A DNA stretch of 64,000 nt from an uncultured SAR86 cluster bacterium (GCA_902557575.1 CACEAR010000001.1:62001-126000), one strand, 5' to 3'; numbered from the stretch's first letter, positions 17,337 to 28,600 are shown. Program-made: numbers and translations. The notes: generated from the letters alone by a model not told the origin.

Positions 17337-19241
17337 ATGTATAGATCAATTTTTAAAAACATTTTAGTTGTTATAGCTACTATAACCATAGCTGCTTGTG
17401 GTGGCGGTGGTGGCGGTGGCGGCAGCGATTATGGTGGCGGCGGTGGCGGCGGTGGCGGTGGCTACGGTAACAATCCACCAACAATCACCAATTCTACTTC
17501 CATGTATTCTGTTTCAGAGAATCAAACTGGTGCATTTTTAGTCACTGCTACAGATCCAGACGGAGATACAATCACCTTTTCTATTTCTTCAGGAGCTGAC
17601 GCCAGTTTATTCAGCATTAACACAACTGGAAGTGTTACATTTAATACGGCGCCAGACTTTGAAATGCCCAGCGATGCTAACTCTGATAATACTTATGAAT
17701 TAACCGTAACTGCATCTGATGGAACTGCTTCGGATTCTCAATCATTTAGTGTTACCGTTACGAACGATACTTCTGATGATCCCGTAACTTCAAACTATGA
17801 CGGAATCTTAATAATAGATGGTTACATTCAATCTGCAGATGTCTGTATACCAATAACTAATTCAAATGATGAAGAAACTTGTAATGGTGCAACTTATATT
17901 ACAACAACAGCTTCTGATGGATCATTTTCATTAGAAATCGATGAGGGCGTAACTGGAAAAATTATAGCTCAAGACGGATTTAATCCTGTTATTAGTAATA
18001 ACCCCGTTGGTCGAACGATGATCATAAATGACCCTACAGTTGATCAAAATTTTGTTATCTCTCCATTGAGTACAATGCTTGCTATTGATGATAGGTTTTC
18101 TTTCACTTCGTTAAAGGAAAAGCTTGGCATTGATCCAAACTTTATGATTCGTTTTGATGATCCGTATCTAAGCATTAATGATGCAGCATCGAATAAGGCT
18201 GCTGTTGTTAATACTCAGTTATTTATTTTGGATACAACATTAAATTCCCTCCAATCATATGCGGGTGTCACTGGAACATTAACTGCTACATCAACCATTA
18301 ATAATGCAATCTTTAATCGAGATGCATCAACAGAAACGTCTTTGGGAGATACTACTCTTATTAGAGATATTCTCCTAAATCTTGATTTAGCTGATACCAC
18401 TCTATCTAATACACAGCTTGAAAATTTATCTGGTGGTCTGTCATCTTATCTTCAAAAAGTTTATGTGGATTCTGAAAGTGAGCAAGCTTACTTTACCCAA
18501 ACTGCAGGAGATTGGTTAAGTCCCCTACTGGAAGGTATTTTAGAAGGAACAGCTACACAAGAGGAGATTGATCAACTCATCTTTGATACCCTTCAATGGT
18601 ATTCAGATAACAGCAGTAGAACAAATCTAACTGATGTAGAAGACTTCAGAACAACAACCTATACAGTTGGAAATAGTGGTTCAGCTTATTACACAGTTGA
18701 CGGGATTAATGCTGACTCAACTGCATTAGTAATTTATGCACGAGTTGGAGACACTATAGTATTTGAACCAACAGCTAACAGCGTTTTTTCTGCACATCCA
18801 TTTGAAATATCTACTACAGCCAATGATACAAGCGGATCAAATAATATCGGTTCCCCTGAAGGCTGGGATCAATCCAGCCATACATTAACAGTAACGGACT
18901 CCACGCCTACAACTCTTTATCCTCATTGTGGAGTCCACACTGGCATGTACACCAATGGAAGGATTGAGATTGTTACAACGTTTGATGATTCTCTGATTGA
19001 TGTTACATCTGCAAGTAGTGGTTTAGAGGTTAGCGGAACAGTTTCCGTTGGACCTTTTAAAGGCGCATCAGGTAATACTCATACAGTGTACTTAAGAGCT
19101 GCAGATGCAGGTGCTGACTATCATGAACATCAATTCCATGAATTACCAGGACTAACATTCTATATGCCTGCTGACCAAGGCTATCATGGCGCAACAAATT
19201 CATCGGGGCAAACTAAGTTTAAAACAAAGTCGCACTACTAA
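17337..19241 (+). CDS. poly-Gly lipoprotein with cadherin-like and cupredoxin-like domains
   Basis: 634 residues. A lipoprotein signal ends at Cys21 (ITIAAC). A flexible poly-Gly linker covers residues 22-42. A cadherin-like domain follows (about 47-142, with ATDPDGDTITFSIS and ELTVTASDGTASDS). The region 150-440 is a secreted domain I do not recognise. At 440-546 a cupredoxin-like domain has the type I copper ligand set in order: His487 (SAHPFEIS), Cys531, His534 and Met537 in CGVHTGM, the C-x2-H-x2-M spacing of amicyanin. The C terminus is His-rich (YHEHQFHELPG, YHGAT). AGGAGG lies 5 bases before the ATG. Function is unknown; surface copper binding or electron transfer is inferred. Confidence 0.75.
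   Translation: MYRSIFKNILVVIATITIAACGGGGGGGGSDYGGGGGGGGGGYGNNPPTITNSTSMYSVSENQTGAFLVTATDPDGDTITFSISSGADASLFSINTTGSVTFNTAPDFEMPSDANSDNTYELTVTASDGTASDSQSFSVTVTNDTSDDPVTSNYDGILIIDGYIQSADVCIPITNSNDEETCNGATYITTTASDGSFSLEIDEGVTGKIIAQDGFNPVISNNPVGRTMIINDPTVDQNFVISPLSTMLAIDDRFSFTSLKEKLGIDPNFMIRFDDPYLSINDAASNKAAVVNTQLFILDTTLNSLQSYAGVTGTLTATSTINNAIFNRDASTETSLGDTTLIRDILLNLDLADTTLSNTQLENLSGGLSSYLQKVYVDSESEQAYFTQTAGDWLSPLLEGILEGTATQEEIDQLIFDTLQWYSDNSSRTNLTDVEDFRTTTYTVGNSGSAYYTVDGINADSTALVIYARVGDTIVFEPTANSVFSAHPFEISTTANDTSGSNNIGSPEGWDQSSHTLTVTDSTPTTLYPHCGVHTGMYTNGRIEIVTTFDDSLIDVTSASSGLEVSGTVSVGPFKGASGNTHTVYLRAADAGADYHEHQFHELPGLTFYMPADQGYHGATNSSGQTKFKTKSHY
17400..17462 (+). repeat. GGN triplet repeat encoding two poly-Gly runs
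   Basis: Two tracts of GGY/GGC codons encode 8 and 10 consecutive glycines, separated by Ser-Asp-Tyr. This is a sharp GC-rich island in an AT-rich genome. Slippage would change linker length by whole codons without breaking the frame. Confidence 0.85.
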
Positions 19242-19263
19242 GTTTTGGCTATAAAGCCTCCTC

Positions 19264-19294
19264 GGGCTGGCTTCGGTCAGCCCATTCTTTTTTT
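19264..19294 (+). terminator. strong intrinsic terminator after the lipoprotein gene
   Basis: GGGCTGGC and GTCAGCCC form an 8-bp stem (one G-T pair) capped by a C(TTCG)G tetraloop, followed by ATTC and seven T residues. It lies 22 bases beyond the stop codon. Confidence 0.9.
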
Positions 19295-19314
19295 AAATGC
19301 TTTAAAATAATTCA

Positions 19315-19866
19315 ATGGCATTAACATATTCAAGCATGCTAGAGCTTGGCTCTAGCTTAGAGGAGTTTAAACTTCTAAATACAGTTAGCGGCAATGACTT
19401 TTCTTCAAATGAACTTGATGAAGCTAAACCTTCGTTAATAATGTTTATCTGTAATCATTGTCCATATGTCATTCATTATCATCAAGAAATTAAGCGTCTT
19501 GCTGGAGATTATGCTGAGATTCTTAATATGGTAGCTATCAGCTCAAATGATATAGAAAACTATCCTCAAGACGGGCCGGATAAGATGGGTGAGTTATGGA
19601 AAGACCTAGGACTATCATTCCCCTACTTATTTGATTCAACTCAGGAGATAGCTAAAAAATACAAGGCGGAATGTACACCTGAATTCTATCTTTTTAATCG
19701 CTCGCAACAGCTAGTATATCGAGGCAGGCTTGATGAAAGCTCACCTAATTCAGGCATTGAGCCAACTGGTAAAGATCTTAGAGATGCAATAGACAATCTC
19801 ATTGGTGGCAAAGAAATTAATTCTAATCAGCTTCCTTCAATGGGTTGCAACATAAAATGGTTTTAA
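19315..19866 (+). CDS. thioredoxin-fold (peroxiredoxin-like) protein
   Basis: 183 residues, no signal peptide. The redox motif is FICNHCPYV (residues 43-51), a CxxC with Asn-His inside, as in a widespread AhpC/TSA-like thioredoxin family. The cis-Pro loop is ECTPEFYLF near 121-129. It probably acts as a cytoplasmic thiol reductase or peroxidase; its partner is unknown. It follows a strong terminator and so has its own promoter; the 3' end is convergent with the phosphatase gene, 8 bases apart. Confidence 0.85.
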   Translation: MALTYSSMLELGSSLEEFKLLNTVSGNDFSSNELDEAKPSLIMFICNHCPYVIHYHQEIKRLAGDYAEILNMVAISSNDIENYPQDGPDKMGELWKDLGLSFPYLFDSTQEIAKKYKAECTPEFYLFNRSQQLVYRGRLDESSPNSGIEPTGKDLRDAIDNLIGGKEINSNQLPSMGCNIKWF

Positions 19867-19874
19867 AAAAAATT

Positions 19875-21437
19875 TTAAGAGTTGTTTTCAATCAATAAGT
19901 TTGGTTGATCTTTACGTTTTTTAAGAAGAAATTCATCATATAGCTTTCCCGTTGCCGTATATGCGCGGAACCTAAGATTATCTTTGTTAATATCTATAAT
20001 TTGATAGAGCTGAGTATTTTCTCCAAGCTTTTTTGCATATGAACCTTTAGTAATTTCATACATTTTTGGTCCGCTTACTGAAACAACATGGACAGTGCCG
20101 ATTTCTGGATCATAAGCTTGCTGATAACCTGTTGGAATATTTTCAACTTTTTTTGCATCAATTAGGCCGGTACGAGAGTAGGTATGATCGTGCCCGCTTA
20201 AAACAAGATCAACTTTAAATTCATCAAGTAATGGTTTCCATAGTTGACGCATTTCTAAATTATCTCGATCTGATGCAGGAGAATATAGTGGATGGTGAAA
20301 TGTAATTATTGTCCAACGATTATCATTCTCTTCTAGAACTTTTCTAAGCCAATCTACTTGAATCTCCATTTCAATATTTGAATCAAGCGATATAAAACGA
20401 ACACCTTGGTAATCCAGATAGTATAAAGTCTCTTTTAATCGTTCATCGGGAACATTCTGGATTGGAAAAGAGAATTGTGGTCTCCAATGATTGCTAACCT
20501 TTTGAATACCATCCGGATTTTGAAGACGATCATATAGTGGAGCTTTGCCACCCAAAATTGGTTTATCTATAAGTTCTTCTTTTTTGTACCCCGTAATTAA
20601 TTCAATGCCCTCATCAGCATCTATTATTTCTCCAGAATCTTTAATCTTTATTGTTCCTGTTCTATTTTGAAAGTCTTCGATATCAACAATAAAGATCTCT
20701 GGATTATCATTGTTTAAAGATTCAATTTCGATATTGATAGGTTGGCCATCTTTGTTTGTCCATATTCTTTTAGTCTCAGAATCTTTTTGATATTCATGAT
20801 TGCCAGGGGTTGCTATTACAGGAATTGTTCCATTTACCCAATCAGGACCCTGATGCCATTCACCCCATTGTGAGTCCATATTGTGTTCATCAATTAAATC
20901 ACCAGCATGTAATGTAAATGCAGCTCTTGGTGCGTCACGAAAAGCTTCCCTAAAAACTCTTGACCAATGAGTTCTCACTTCATTTTGTGCGTCACCGAAA
21001 TAAATAAAACTGAAGGGATCTTCTGAAGAGCTTGCAGTTTTAAAGTGATAATACTCTGTCCAATTTACTCCATCTCCAACTCTATAAGCATATAGAGTAT
21101 TGGGTTGAAGATTCTTAAAAGTAACACTATGGTAATGAGCATCATTTATATCACTCTCGAAGTAACTTGTTTCTGCTTTAAACTCATCTGGCTTAAGCGC
21201 CCTCCCATTTGCATTTGCTATAGCAAGCTGTGCAAGCCCCACTTCGATAGATGTATCAGTTCTCCATGTTACTGCTTGGGTTGTTGCAGGATCATCATTC
21301 CAAGTTAAGACTACTCTATCTGGCAGAGGTGTTGGAGCATGTGCCATTTCGTCAGGATACTTCTCAATAGAAGAATTTGGATGCGATAGAAGAGTTATCG
21401 AAAAGAAGAAAGTTAAAAAATAAAAAAATCTGTGCAT
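19875..21437 (-). CDS. secreted purple acid phosphatase-like metallophosphoesterase with a PAS-like insert
   Basis: 520 residues with a signal peptide (1-18). A fibronectin III-like N-terminal domain covers about 40-135 (VVLTWNDDPATTQAVTWRTD). The metallophosphoesterase domain has the motifs FGDAQ (148-151), HAGDLID (177-183), GNHEY (212-216), FHHPLYS (380-386) and SGHDHTYSR (414-422). Between motif three and the rest, residues 245-300 carry an insert including GEIIDADEGIELITGY and KKEELIDKP, which looks like the start of a PAS domain. Purple acid phosphatases release phosphate from organic esters in the periplasm. The role of the insert is unknown. Confidence 0.85.
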   Translation of the reverse strand: MHRFFYFLTFFFSITLLSHPNSSIEKYPDEMAHAPTPLPDRVVLTWNDDPATTQAVTWRTDTSIEVGLAQLAIANANGRALKPDEFKAETSYFESDINDAHYHSVTFKNLQPNTLYAYRVGDGVNWTEYYHFKTASSSEDPFSFIYFGDAQNEVRTHWSRVFREAFRDAPRAAFTLHAGDLIDEHNMDSQWGEWHQGPDWVNGTIPVIATPGNHEYQKDSETKRIWTNKDGQPINIEIESLNNDNPEIFIVDIEDFQNRTGTIKIKDSGEIIDADEGIELITGYKKEELIDKPILGGKAPLYDRLQNPDGIQKVSNHWRPQFSFPIQNVPDERLKETLYYLDYQGVRFISLDSNIEMEIQVDWLRKVLEENDNRWTIITFHHPLYSPASDRDNLEMRQLWKPLLDEFKVDLVLSGHDHTYSRTGLIDAKKVENIPTGYQQAYDPEIGTVHVVSVSGPKMYEITKGSYAKKLGENTQLYQIIDINKDNLRFRAYTATGKLYDEFLLKKRKDQPNLLIENNS

Positions 21438-21514
21438 AACGGTATAGATTTTACTCGAAAAAATTTATGTAAGTGTGGCTAAGAAGAAACTTTTTGTATC
21501 AGGTTTGAAAAAGA

Positions 21515-21592
<78 letters not shown>

Positions 21593-21644
21593 AATTAAAT
21601 TGGAAGGAGCATTTTACCCTCCAAATGCAATCACAACAATACGT

Positions 21645-22319
21645 TTAGCTCTTTATAGATTTATATAGGCTAAAGTAGATGTACATCCAGGGGAGAATGC
21701 AAACATACTCTACAAGCCCTGCCCCAATAGTTCCTGCAACTGGATTGCCATCGAATATTACACCTGACATTAATGAGCCCGCTACAAGAGTAAGTACAAA
21801 AAATATAAAGGTTAAAAAGAAAAGGGTTGTTCCGTGTTCATCGGTTGCTTCCCATGAAGCTCTAAGAGAATCCATAACGCCCTTATCTTCAAACATAATA
21901 TATGCTGGGAAAAGGTAAACACGTCCCATAAAATAAAAGGCAGGAAGTATTAAAAGGATTGCTCCCAAGCCAATCAATAAGGATGAAAGAATAGTTGCTC
22001 CAAGCAATGGAAAGAATTTCTTAAACCCAGCAGATAATGCATTTATTGGATTAGAGGCCTCTTGCGACATAATTGATTGATAAGCAACCATCAATCCGCC
22101 AGTAAGAGATACACTGAGCACAATAGCAATAAGTGAAACTATCATAATGCTTGCTACGTTTCCGGACATATACTCGCTTATATCCATTGGATCCATTCCA
22201 TCAATAGGTATTAATAAATATGCGACTAGCATTTCACTCACCATTACTGGTAAAACTAGTAAAAATAGATATTGAAAGTTTTTAAGCGCAAATTCCCATG
22301 CTGCAATGAATTGATTCAT
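21645..22319 (-). CDS. YciC/UPF0259-like inner membrane protein
   Basis: 224 residues with about six hydrophobic segments. The central region (KKFFPLLGATILSSLLIGLG, then LPAFYFMGRVYLFPAYIMFE and MDSLRASWEAT) follows the pattern of E. coli YciC and related GlpQ-type membrane domains: long helix, LP(A/G) turn, and a short amphipathic S-R-S/W motif. Function is unknown. Transcription runs toward tRNA-Ile. Confidence 0.6.
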   Translation of the reverse strand: MNQFIAAWEFALKNFQYLFLLVLPVMVSEMLVAYLLIPIDGMDPMDISEYMSGNVASIMIVSLIAIVLSVSLTGGLMVAYQSIMSQEASNPINALSAGFKKFFPLLGATILSSLLIGLGAILLILPAFYFMGRVYLFPAYIMFEDKGVMDSLRASWEATDEHGTTLFFLTFIFFVLTLVAGSLMSGVIFDGNPVAGTIGAGLVEYVCILPWMYIYFSLYKSIKS

Positions 22320-22356
22320 GTTTTTACCTCTAATTTATTGATAAGATATTGTATAC

Positions 22357-24465
22357 ATGAAACTATCCCGTATCTACTTTATAACCTTTATTTTTGTAGC
22401 AGGTTGCTCAAATATGAATAATGATGAAAATTACCCAGAATCTAGGAAAGATGGCACTGTTGAGGAGATCTTCGGAGTAACAGTTGAGGACCAATATAGG
22501 TGGCTTGAGGACTTCACATCGCCTGAATCTACCGCTTGGGAGCAAAATCAGAACAAATTTACTGAAAAATACCTAAAAAAAGGTCCTTTTACTCGAAAAA
22601 TTGGTAAAGATTTAGAAAAAGTATGGGATGGGGAGTCAATTAGTACTCCATATGTGCAAAATGATCGAATTTTTTACTATTTTAATGAGGGTGATTGGCA
22701 GCATAGCAAATTAATGATGAAAGACTGCCTTGAAGAATGTGGGGCAGAAGTATTAATTGATCCAAATTCATTTTCAGATGACGGAACATTCTCTTTGGGC
22801 GGAACTAGCATTAGTCCAGATGGAAAATGGATCGCATATTCAGTTTCGGATGGAGGATCAGATTGGCGCATTTGGAAAATTATGAACATAGAGACTCGAG
22901 AGCTTTTAGAGGAAACGATTAATTGGTCAAAATTTTCTGGAGCCGTTTGGGAAAAAAATAATTCAGGTTTTTATTATCAAAAATATTCTGAGCCAACAGA
23001 TGAGTTGTTAGCAGATATAAATGAACAACCAAAATTAATGTTTCATAAATTAGGTACATCACAAGATGAAGATGAGCTAATTTATGAAAATCCTGACCAG
23101 CCCAGATGGGGTTGGTCGATTTCGATCTCCGAAAATAATGCTCATAAAATTCTTTCGATCAGTGATGGGACAGAAGAAAAAAATAGAATCTATATTAAAT
23201 CTAATGATTCTGAAAATTTCATTCCAGTCATCGATGAGCTAATTGGTGAGTATGGATACATAACAAGCAAAGATGATGTTCTATTTTTCTACTCAACAGA
23301 AAATGCTCCTAATGGAAAAGTTTCAGCGCTAACAATTAAAAACGGATCTTACGTTTGGAATGACGTAATTAGTGAATCTGATTTTGCAATTCGTTCTGTC
23401 AATATAGTCAATGAAAAAATAGTTATTAATTATCTGGTAGATACCATTTCAAAAATTAAATTCTTCGACATGAATGGAAATCATCTGAATGATCTCAATT
23501 TTGAGCTAGCTGGAACAATAAGCGGATTTGGTGGCGGAATAGATAATAAAGAAACTTACTTTAATTTTTCTAACTACGTTACCCCGACAAAAATCTACAA
23601 GATAAATATGGAAGATTTCTCTTACGATGTTTTTTGGGAAGAGCGACTAGCAGATCATAATGTAGATGATTATGAGACAAAATTATGGTTTTATGAATCA
23701 AAAGATGGAACGAAAATACCACTGCATATCAGTAGTTTAAGTAATATTAATGTTGATGAAAATACACCAGTGTTGCTTTATGGATATGGAGGTTTTGATA
23801 TCTCAATTCTTCCTGGGTTTAGTAAAAGATTTCTATCTTGGATGAATCAAGGTGGCGTTGTTGCAGTTGCAAGTTTGCGAGGTGGTTCTGAGTATGGAGC
23901 AAAATGGCATGAGGATGGGATGCTCTTTAACAAGCAAAATGTCTTTGATGATTTTGCCTATGCTGCAAAATTTTTACATGCAACTGGAATTGGTTCTCCA
24001 GAGACAACTGCAATTGAGGGAAGATCAAATGGTGGACTTTTAGTTGGAGCAACTATGCTTCAAAATCCTGAGTTATTCAAAGTGGCTTTACCAGGAGTTG
24101 GAGTTATGGATATGCTGAGATTTCATAAGTTTACAATTGGCTGGGCGTGGACAAGCGACTATGGATCACCAGATGAAAAAGATGCTTTTTTAAATTTGTA
24201 TGAGTATTCGCCCTATCACAATATTCAAGATGGAGTATGTTATCCAACTACTTTAGTTTTTACTTCTAACAGAGATGATCGTGTTGTGCCATCCCACTCA
24301 TATAAATTTGCAGCCCGTCTTCAAGAAGCTCAAGGTTGTGAAAATAAAATTTTAATTAGAATTGAAGATCGAGCTGGACATGGTGCAGGTACTCCTCGAT
24401 CAAAACAGATTGAAGCAATATCTGAAATATATGGATTTGCTCTAAATGAAATTTCTAAGAAATAA
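22357..24465 (+). CDS. prolyl oligopeptidase family (S9A) lipoprotein
   Basis: 702 residues. An N-terminal lipobox ends at Cys16 (FVAGCSN), so the enzyme is probably membrane-anchored in the periplasm. The N-terminal segment has VEDQYRWLEDFTSPE, typical of S9A. A seven-bladed propeller spans roughly 75-430. The catalytic domain has Ser557 in EGRSNGGLLVG, Asp in TSNRDDRVVPSHS, and His in RAGHGAG. It cleaves short peptides after proline. The lipid anchor is unusual, as many relatives are cytoplasmic or soluble periplasmic. It is convergent with tyrS with no gap. Confidence 0.9.
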   Translation: MKLSRIYFITFIFVAGCSNMNNDENYPESRKDGTVEEIFGVTVEDQYRWLEDFTSPESTAWEQNQNKFTEKYLKKGPFTRKIGKDLEKVWDGESISTPYVQNDRIFYYFNEGDWQHSKLMMKDCLEECGAEVLIDPNSFSDDGTFSLGGTSISPDGKWIAYSVSDGGSDWRIWKIMNIETRELLEETINWSKFSGAVWEKNNSGFYYQKYSEPTDELLADINEQPKLMFHKLGTSQDEDELIYENPDQPRWGWSISISENNAHKILSISDGTEEKNRIYIKSNDSENFIPVIDELIGEYGYITSKDDVLFFYSTENAPNGKVSALTIKNGSYVWNDVISESDFAIRSVNIVNEKIVINYLVDTISKIKFFDMNGNHLNDLNFELAGTISGFGGGIDNKETYFNFSNYVTPTKIYKINMEDFSYDVFWEERLADHNVDDYETKLWFYESKDGTKIPLHISSLSNINVDENTPVLLYGYGGFDISILPGFSKRFLSWMNQGGVVAVASLRGGSEYGAKWHEDGMLFNKQNVFDDFAYAAKFLHATGIGSPETTAIEGRSNGGLLVGATMLQNPELFKVALPGVGVMDMLRFHKFTIGWAWTSDYGSPDEKDAFLNLYEYSPYHNIQDGVCYPTTLVFTSNRDDRVVPSHSYKFAARLQEAQGCENKILIRIEDRAGHGAGTPRSKQIEAISEIYGFALNEISKK

Positions 24466-25650
24466 TTAGGTTTTAATTTTTAAGAATCTTCTCTTGCCAA
24501 CTTGGACAAGTAACTCTTGATTTTTTTCAATACTGAGTTTTGGGTCATAAATTTTTTCATCATTAATTTTTACTGCTCCTTGTTTAACTAAACGCATCGC
24601 TTCCGACGTGCTCTGAACTAGTCCAGATTCTTTAAGCAAGTTCCCAATCGCAATGTCATCATCCAAAGAAATTGAGAACGTTTCTATATCTTTTGGCTTT
24701 GCCCCTTTTTGGAATCTATCAAGAAAAGTATTTTTTGCATTTTCAGCATCTTCTTTGGAATGAAATCGCTCAATTATCTCTTCAGCAAGCAAAATCTTAG
24801 TATCTCGAGGGTTCATACCCGATTTCACCTCTTTTTTAAGCTCATTTACCTCATTTATTGGCCTAAAACTCAGTAATTCGAACCATCTCCACATCAAATC
24901 ATCAGAAATTGACATAATTTTGCCGAACATTTCATCAGGATCTTCATTGATACCAACATAATTATCTAAAGATTTAGACATTTTATTAATTCCATCCAAG
25001 CCTTCTAAAATAGGAAGAGTTATACAAACTTGAGGCTCTTGATCAAATGCCCTTTGCAGCTCTCTTCCCACAAGAAGATTAAATTTTTGGTCAGTCCCGC
25101 CCATTTCCACATCTGCCTTTAAAGCGATTGAGTCATAAGCCTGAATTAAAGGATATAAAAACTCGTGAATGGCAATTTGTTGATTTGCTTTGTAGCGTTT
25201 CGAAAAATCATCTCTTTCAAGCATACGGCCTAAATTATATTTTGATGCAAGCCCAATAATTCCATCGGCACCCAGATCTTCACACCACTCAGAGTTAAAT
25301 CTGATATCTGTTAAATCTTTATTTAAGATTTTAAATACTTGATCAGAGTAAGTTTTAGCATTTTTTTCAAGTTCCTCTTTATCAAGTGATGGACGTGTTT
25401 TGTTTTTGCCAGATGGGTCCCCTATTCTTCCAGTAAAATCTCCGATTAAAAAAACTACCTTATGACCGAGGTCTTGGAAGTGCCTCATCTTATTTAAGAT
25501 CACAGTGTGGCCAAGATGAAGATCGGGTGCAGTTGGGTCAAATCCAACTTTAACAGTTAGTTGTTTTTTAGATTTAAGTTTTGAAATAAGGTCGTCTTCA
25601 GTTAAGACCTCATCGATGCCTCGCTTTATTAATTCAAGAGATTCTTTCAT
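24466..25650 (-). CDS. tyrS: tyrosyl-tRNA synthetase
   Basis: 394 residues, class I synthetase. The HIGH-type motif is DLHLGHTV (residues 43-50); the KMSKS motif is NKMSKSLDN near 230. An S4-like RNA-binding domain forms the C terminus ([17 protein letters not shown]). It charges tRNA-Tyr. In many gammaproteobacteria tyrS sits directly beside the M23 peptidase/anmK/erpA group; here putA is inserted between them. It is divergent from putA, with only 35 bases between start codons. Confidence 0.95.
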   Translation of the reverse strand: MKESLELIKRGIDEVLTEDDLISKLKSKKQLTVKVGFDPTAPDLHLGHTVILNKMRHFQDLGHKVVFLIGDFTGRIGDPSGKNKTRPSLDKEELEKNAKTYSDQVFKILNKDLTDIRFNSEWCEDLGADGIIGLASKYNLGRMLERDDFSKRYKANQQIAIHEFLYPLIQAYDSIALKADVEMGGTDQKFNLLVGRELQRAFDQEPQVCITLPILEGLDGINKMSKSLDNYVGINEDPDEMFGKIMSISDDLMWRWFELLSFRPINEVNELKKEVKSGMNPRDTKILLAEEIIERFHSKEDAENAKNTFLDRFQKGAKPKDIETFSISLDDDIAIGNLLKESGLVQSTSEAMRLVKQGAVKINDEKIYDPKLSIEKNQELLVQVGKRRFLKIKT

Positions 25651-25685
25651 AAAAATTTTTCTCCATCATAGTATAAAATAACTTT

Positions 25686-28600
25686 ATGAAAGATTTCACA
25701 AAATTCCATTCAGATAAGGAAATTGCTAAATATTTAATAAGTGAATTTGATAACTCTAAAGAGAAAGAAATCTTTTCAGCAACAAAAAAAATAATCACTG
25801 AGTGTAGGAAAAATAAGTCAGGCAGAACACTACTAGATAAATTTCTAAGTGAGTATGGTTTAACAAATGATGAAGGCGTTGCCTTAATGTGTCTTGCTGA
25901 ATCTGTTCTAAGAATCCCAGATGACAACACAAAAGATGAACTAATATCTGAAAAGATTACAAACTCAAATTGGGTAGATCATATTAATCAGGCAGATAGC
26001 TTATTCGTTAATGCAGCTACTTGGGGCTTACTAATTGCAGGTAAAGTTATTCAGCCTCCAAGAGCATTATTTGATAATCCGCTTGAGTGGATAGGCAAAC
26101 TGACACAAAAAACTGGAGAGACTTCTGTGCGGCAAGCAATCACGACTGCAATGCAGATCTTGAGCAAAGAATTTGTAATGGGAAATGATTTTGATTCTGT
26201 TATCAAAAGTTCAAATCTGAAAAAGTCCATCCACAGCTTTGATATGCTTGGTGAAGCTGCAAGAACTAAATCACAAGCAGAAGGTTTCTATAATTCTTAT
26301 GTTGAGGCGATTGAAAGGGTTGCTAAACTTAATAGAGAGTTTGGAATCAATCATGGAGTATCAATAAAGCTTTCAGCACTTCATCCAAGATACGAAACTC
26401 TCAAATATGAATTAACAAAAAAAGAGATCCTCAACTCAATCCTAAGCCTAGTTAACCTCGCATATCAAAATGATGTAGAGATAACAATTGATGCTGAAGA
26501 ACAACACAGGCTCTCTATAAGTCAAGATTTGATTGAAGAAGTTGCTATGAGTAAAAGAATAAATGATTGGAATGGATTGGGTTTTGCTATTCAAGCTTAT
26601 GGGAAGAGAGCATCAAATGTTGTCAATTGGGCGAATGAGTTGTGCTCTAAAAGAGAAAAAATGCATGTCAGGCTGACAAAAGGCGCTTATTGGGATGGAG
26701 AAATAAAATTCTCTCAAGCCGGAGGTCATGAGGGGTTCCCAGTCCTTGTTAATAAAAGTCTTACTGACCTTAACTATTTATTTATTGCCTCAAAGCTTCT
26801 TGGCTCAGATAATCTGAAGCCTAAGTTTGCTACTCATAATGCTCATTCTATAGCCTCGATTTACTTTATGGCCGAAGAGAAAGAATATGAATTCCAAAGA
26901 CTTTTTGGAATGGGAGAGCTACTTTATAAGTCTGCAGATAAGGTTCTAGGAGGAATACCTTCCGCCGGAATATATGCACCCATTGGTCCATATAAAGATC
27001 TGCTCCCATATTTAGTAAGAAGACTGCTTGAAAATGGTGCTAACAGCTCATTTGTGAATAACTTACTTAATCCAGAAGTGAGTCCAGATGATCTAGCAGA
27101 AGATCCAGTTAAATCTGTAAAAAAAGCTATTGATAAACTTCAACATGAAAAAATAGTAAACCCATCAGATATCTTCTCTCCAAGAGTTAATTCATCTGGA
27201 TATGACTTAAGCGAACCTAAGAATCTACTTGACTTAAAATCTGACCTTTTGAAATTTGATAATTTAAAAGTTGAGGCAAAAAACTTTTGTAGCGAAATTA
27301 ATGAATCTAAAAATGAGAAACGATACTCAATAGCTAATGGAAATGAGATTGGGGATTGTTCTTTTGCAGATATAGCAAATGAATTAAATTTCCAACAATG
27401 CACTGAATGGAAAAATACTCCTGTTAGCGAGAGAGCAGATATCTTTTATAGAATTGCTGATAATTTAGAGAAAGATTCTACAAAATTCTTATATTACTTA
27501 ATTCATGAAGCCGGGAAAACATACAAAGATTCCTATGATGAAATTAGGGAGGCAGTCGATTTTCTTAGATATTATGCAGACAATGCTAAAAGTCTTTTAA
27601 GCGAACCCAACAACCTCAATGGTCCAACAGGTGAATCTAATCAACTTTTCTACCAGTCAAAAGGTACTTTTGTGTGCATCAGCCCATGGAATTTCCCGCT
27701 TGCCATTTTTGCAGGCCAAATAGCCGCGGCTCTTGTAACAGGAAATTCAGTTATATCAAAGCCGTCTGAGCATACTCCAATCATTGCGACCATGATGATT
27801 GAGCTTTTTTATAAAAATGGTGTACCAAAATCTGCATTAAAATTAATTCAGGGAGATGGCTCAATAGGTTCAAAACTAATTTCATTTGATCACATTTCTG
27901 GAGTTGCCTTTACGGGATCCTCAGCAACTGCAAAGAAAATTAATCTCCAGTTGGCTAAAAAAGATGGCCCTATCTCTTCTTTAATTGCTGAAACTGGTGG
28001 CCTTAATGCAATGTTTATAGATTCCAGCTCTCTTCATGAGCAGGTTGTCGATGACATAATGCGATCTTCCTTTAATAGTGCTGGGCAAAGATGTTCTGCT
28101 TTGAGGTTAGCAATTATTCATGAGAGTATTTTTGATGATCTGGTAGAGATGATTAAAGATGCAATGGCTGAACTCACTGTTGGTAATCCCGAAGACTTCC
28201 ACTGTGATGTGGGTCCAATTATCGATGAAAGATCAAGAAATATGCTTCTTGAATATATTTCAGAATGTTCAAACAATGGATATCAAGTTTTTAGCCATAA
28301 TCAAGCTCCTGATGGTAATTTTGTTTCGCCTACCTTGATTGAATTAAATTCGATTGATGATATAAATGAAGAAAAGTTTGGACCGATACTTCATGTCATC
28401 AAATACAAAACTGATGAGCTTGATCAAATTCTAACTGCTCTTAAGAATAAACAATATGGTTTAACCATGGGTGTCCATTCTAGAATTGAATCAAAGGCAG
28501 ACGACATCATAAATAAATCTATTGCTGGAAATACTTATATTAATAGAGATATTGTGGGTGCTGTTGTCGGCTCTCAACCATTTGGAGGAACTGGTTTATC

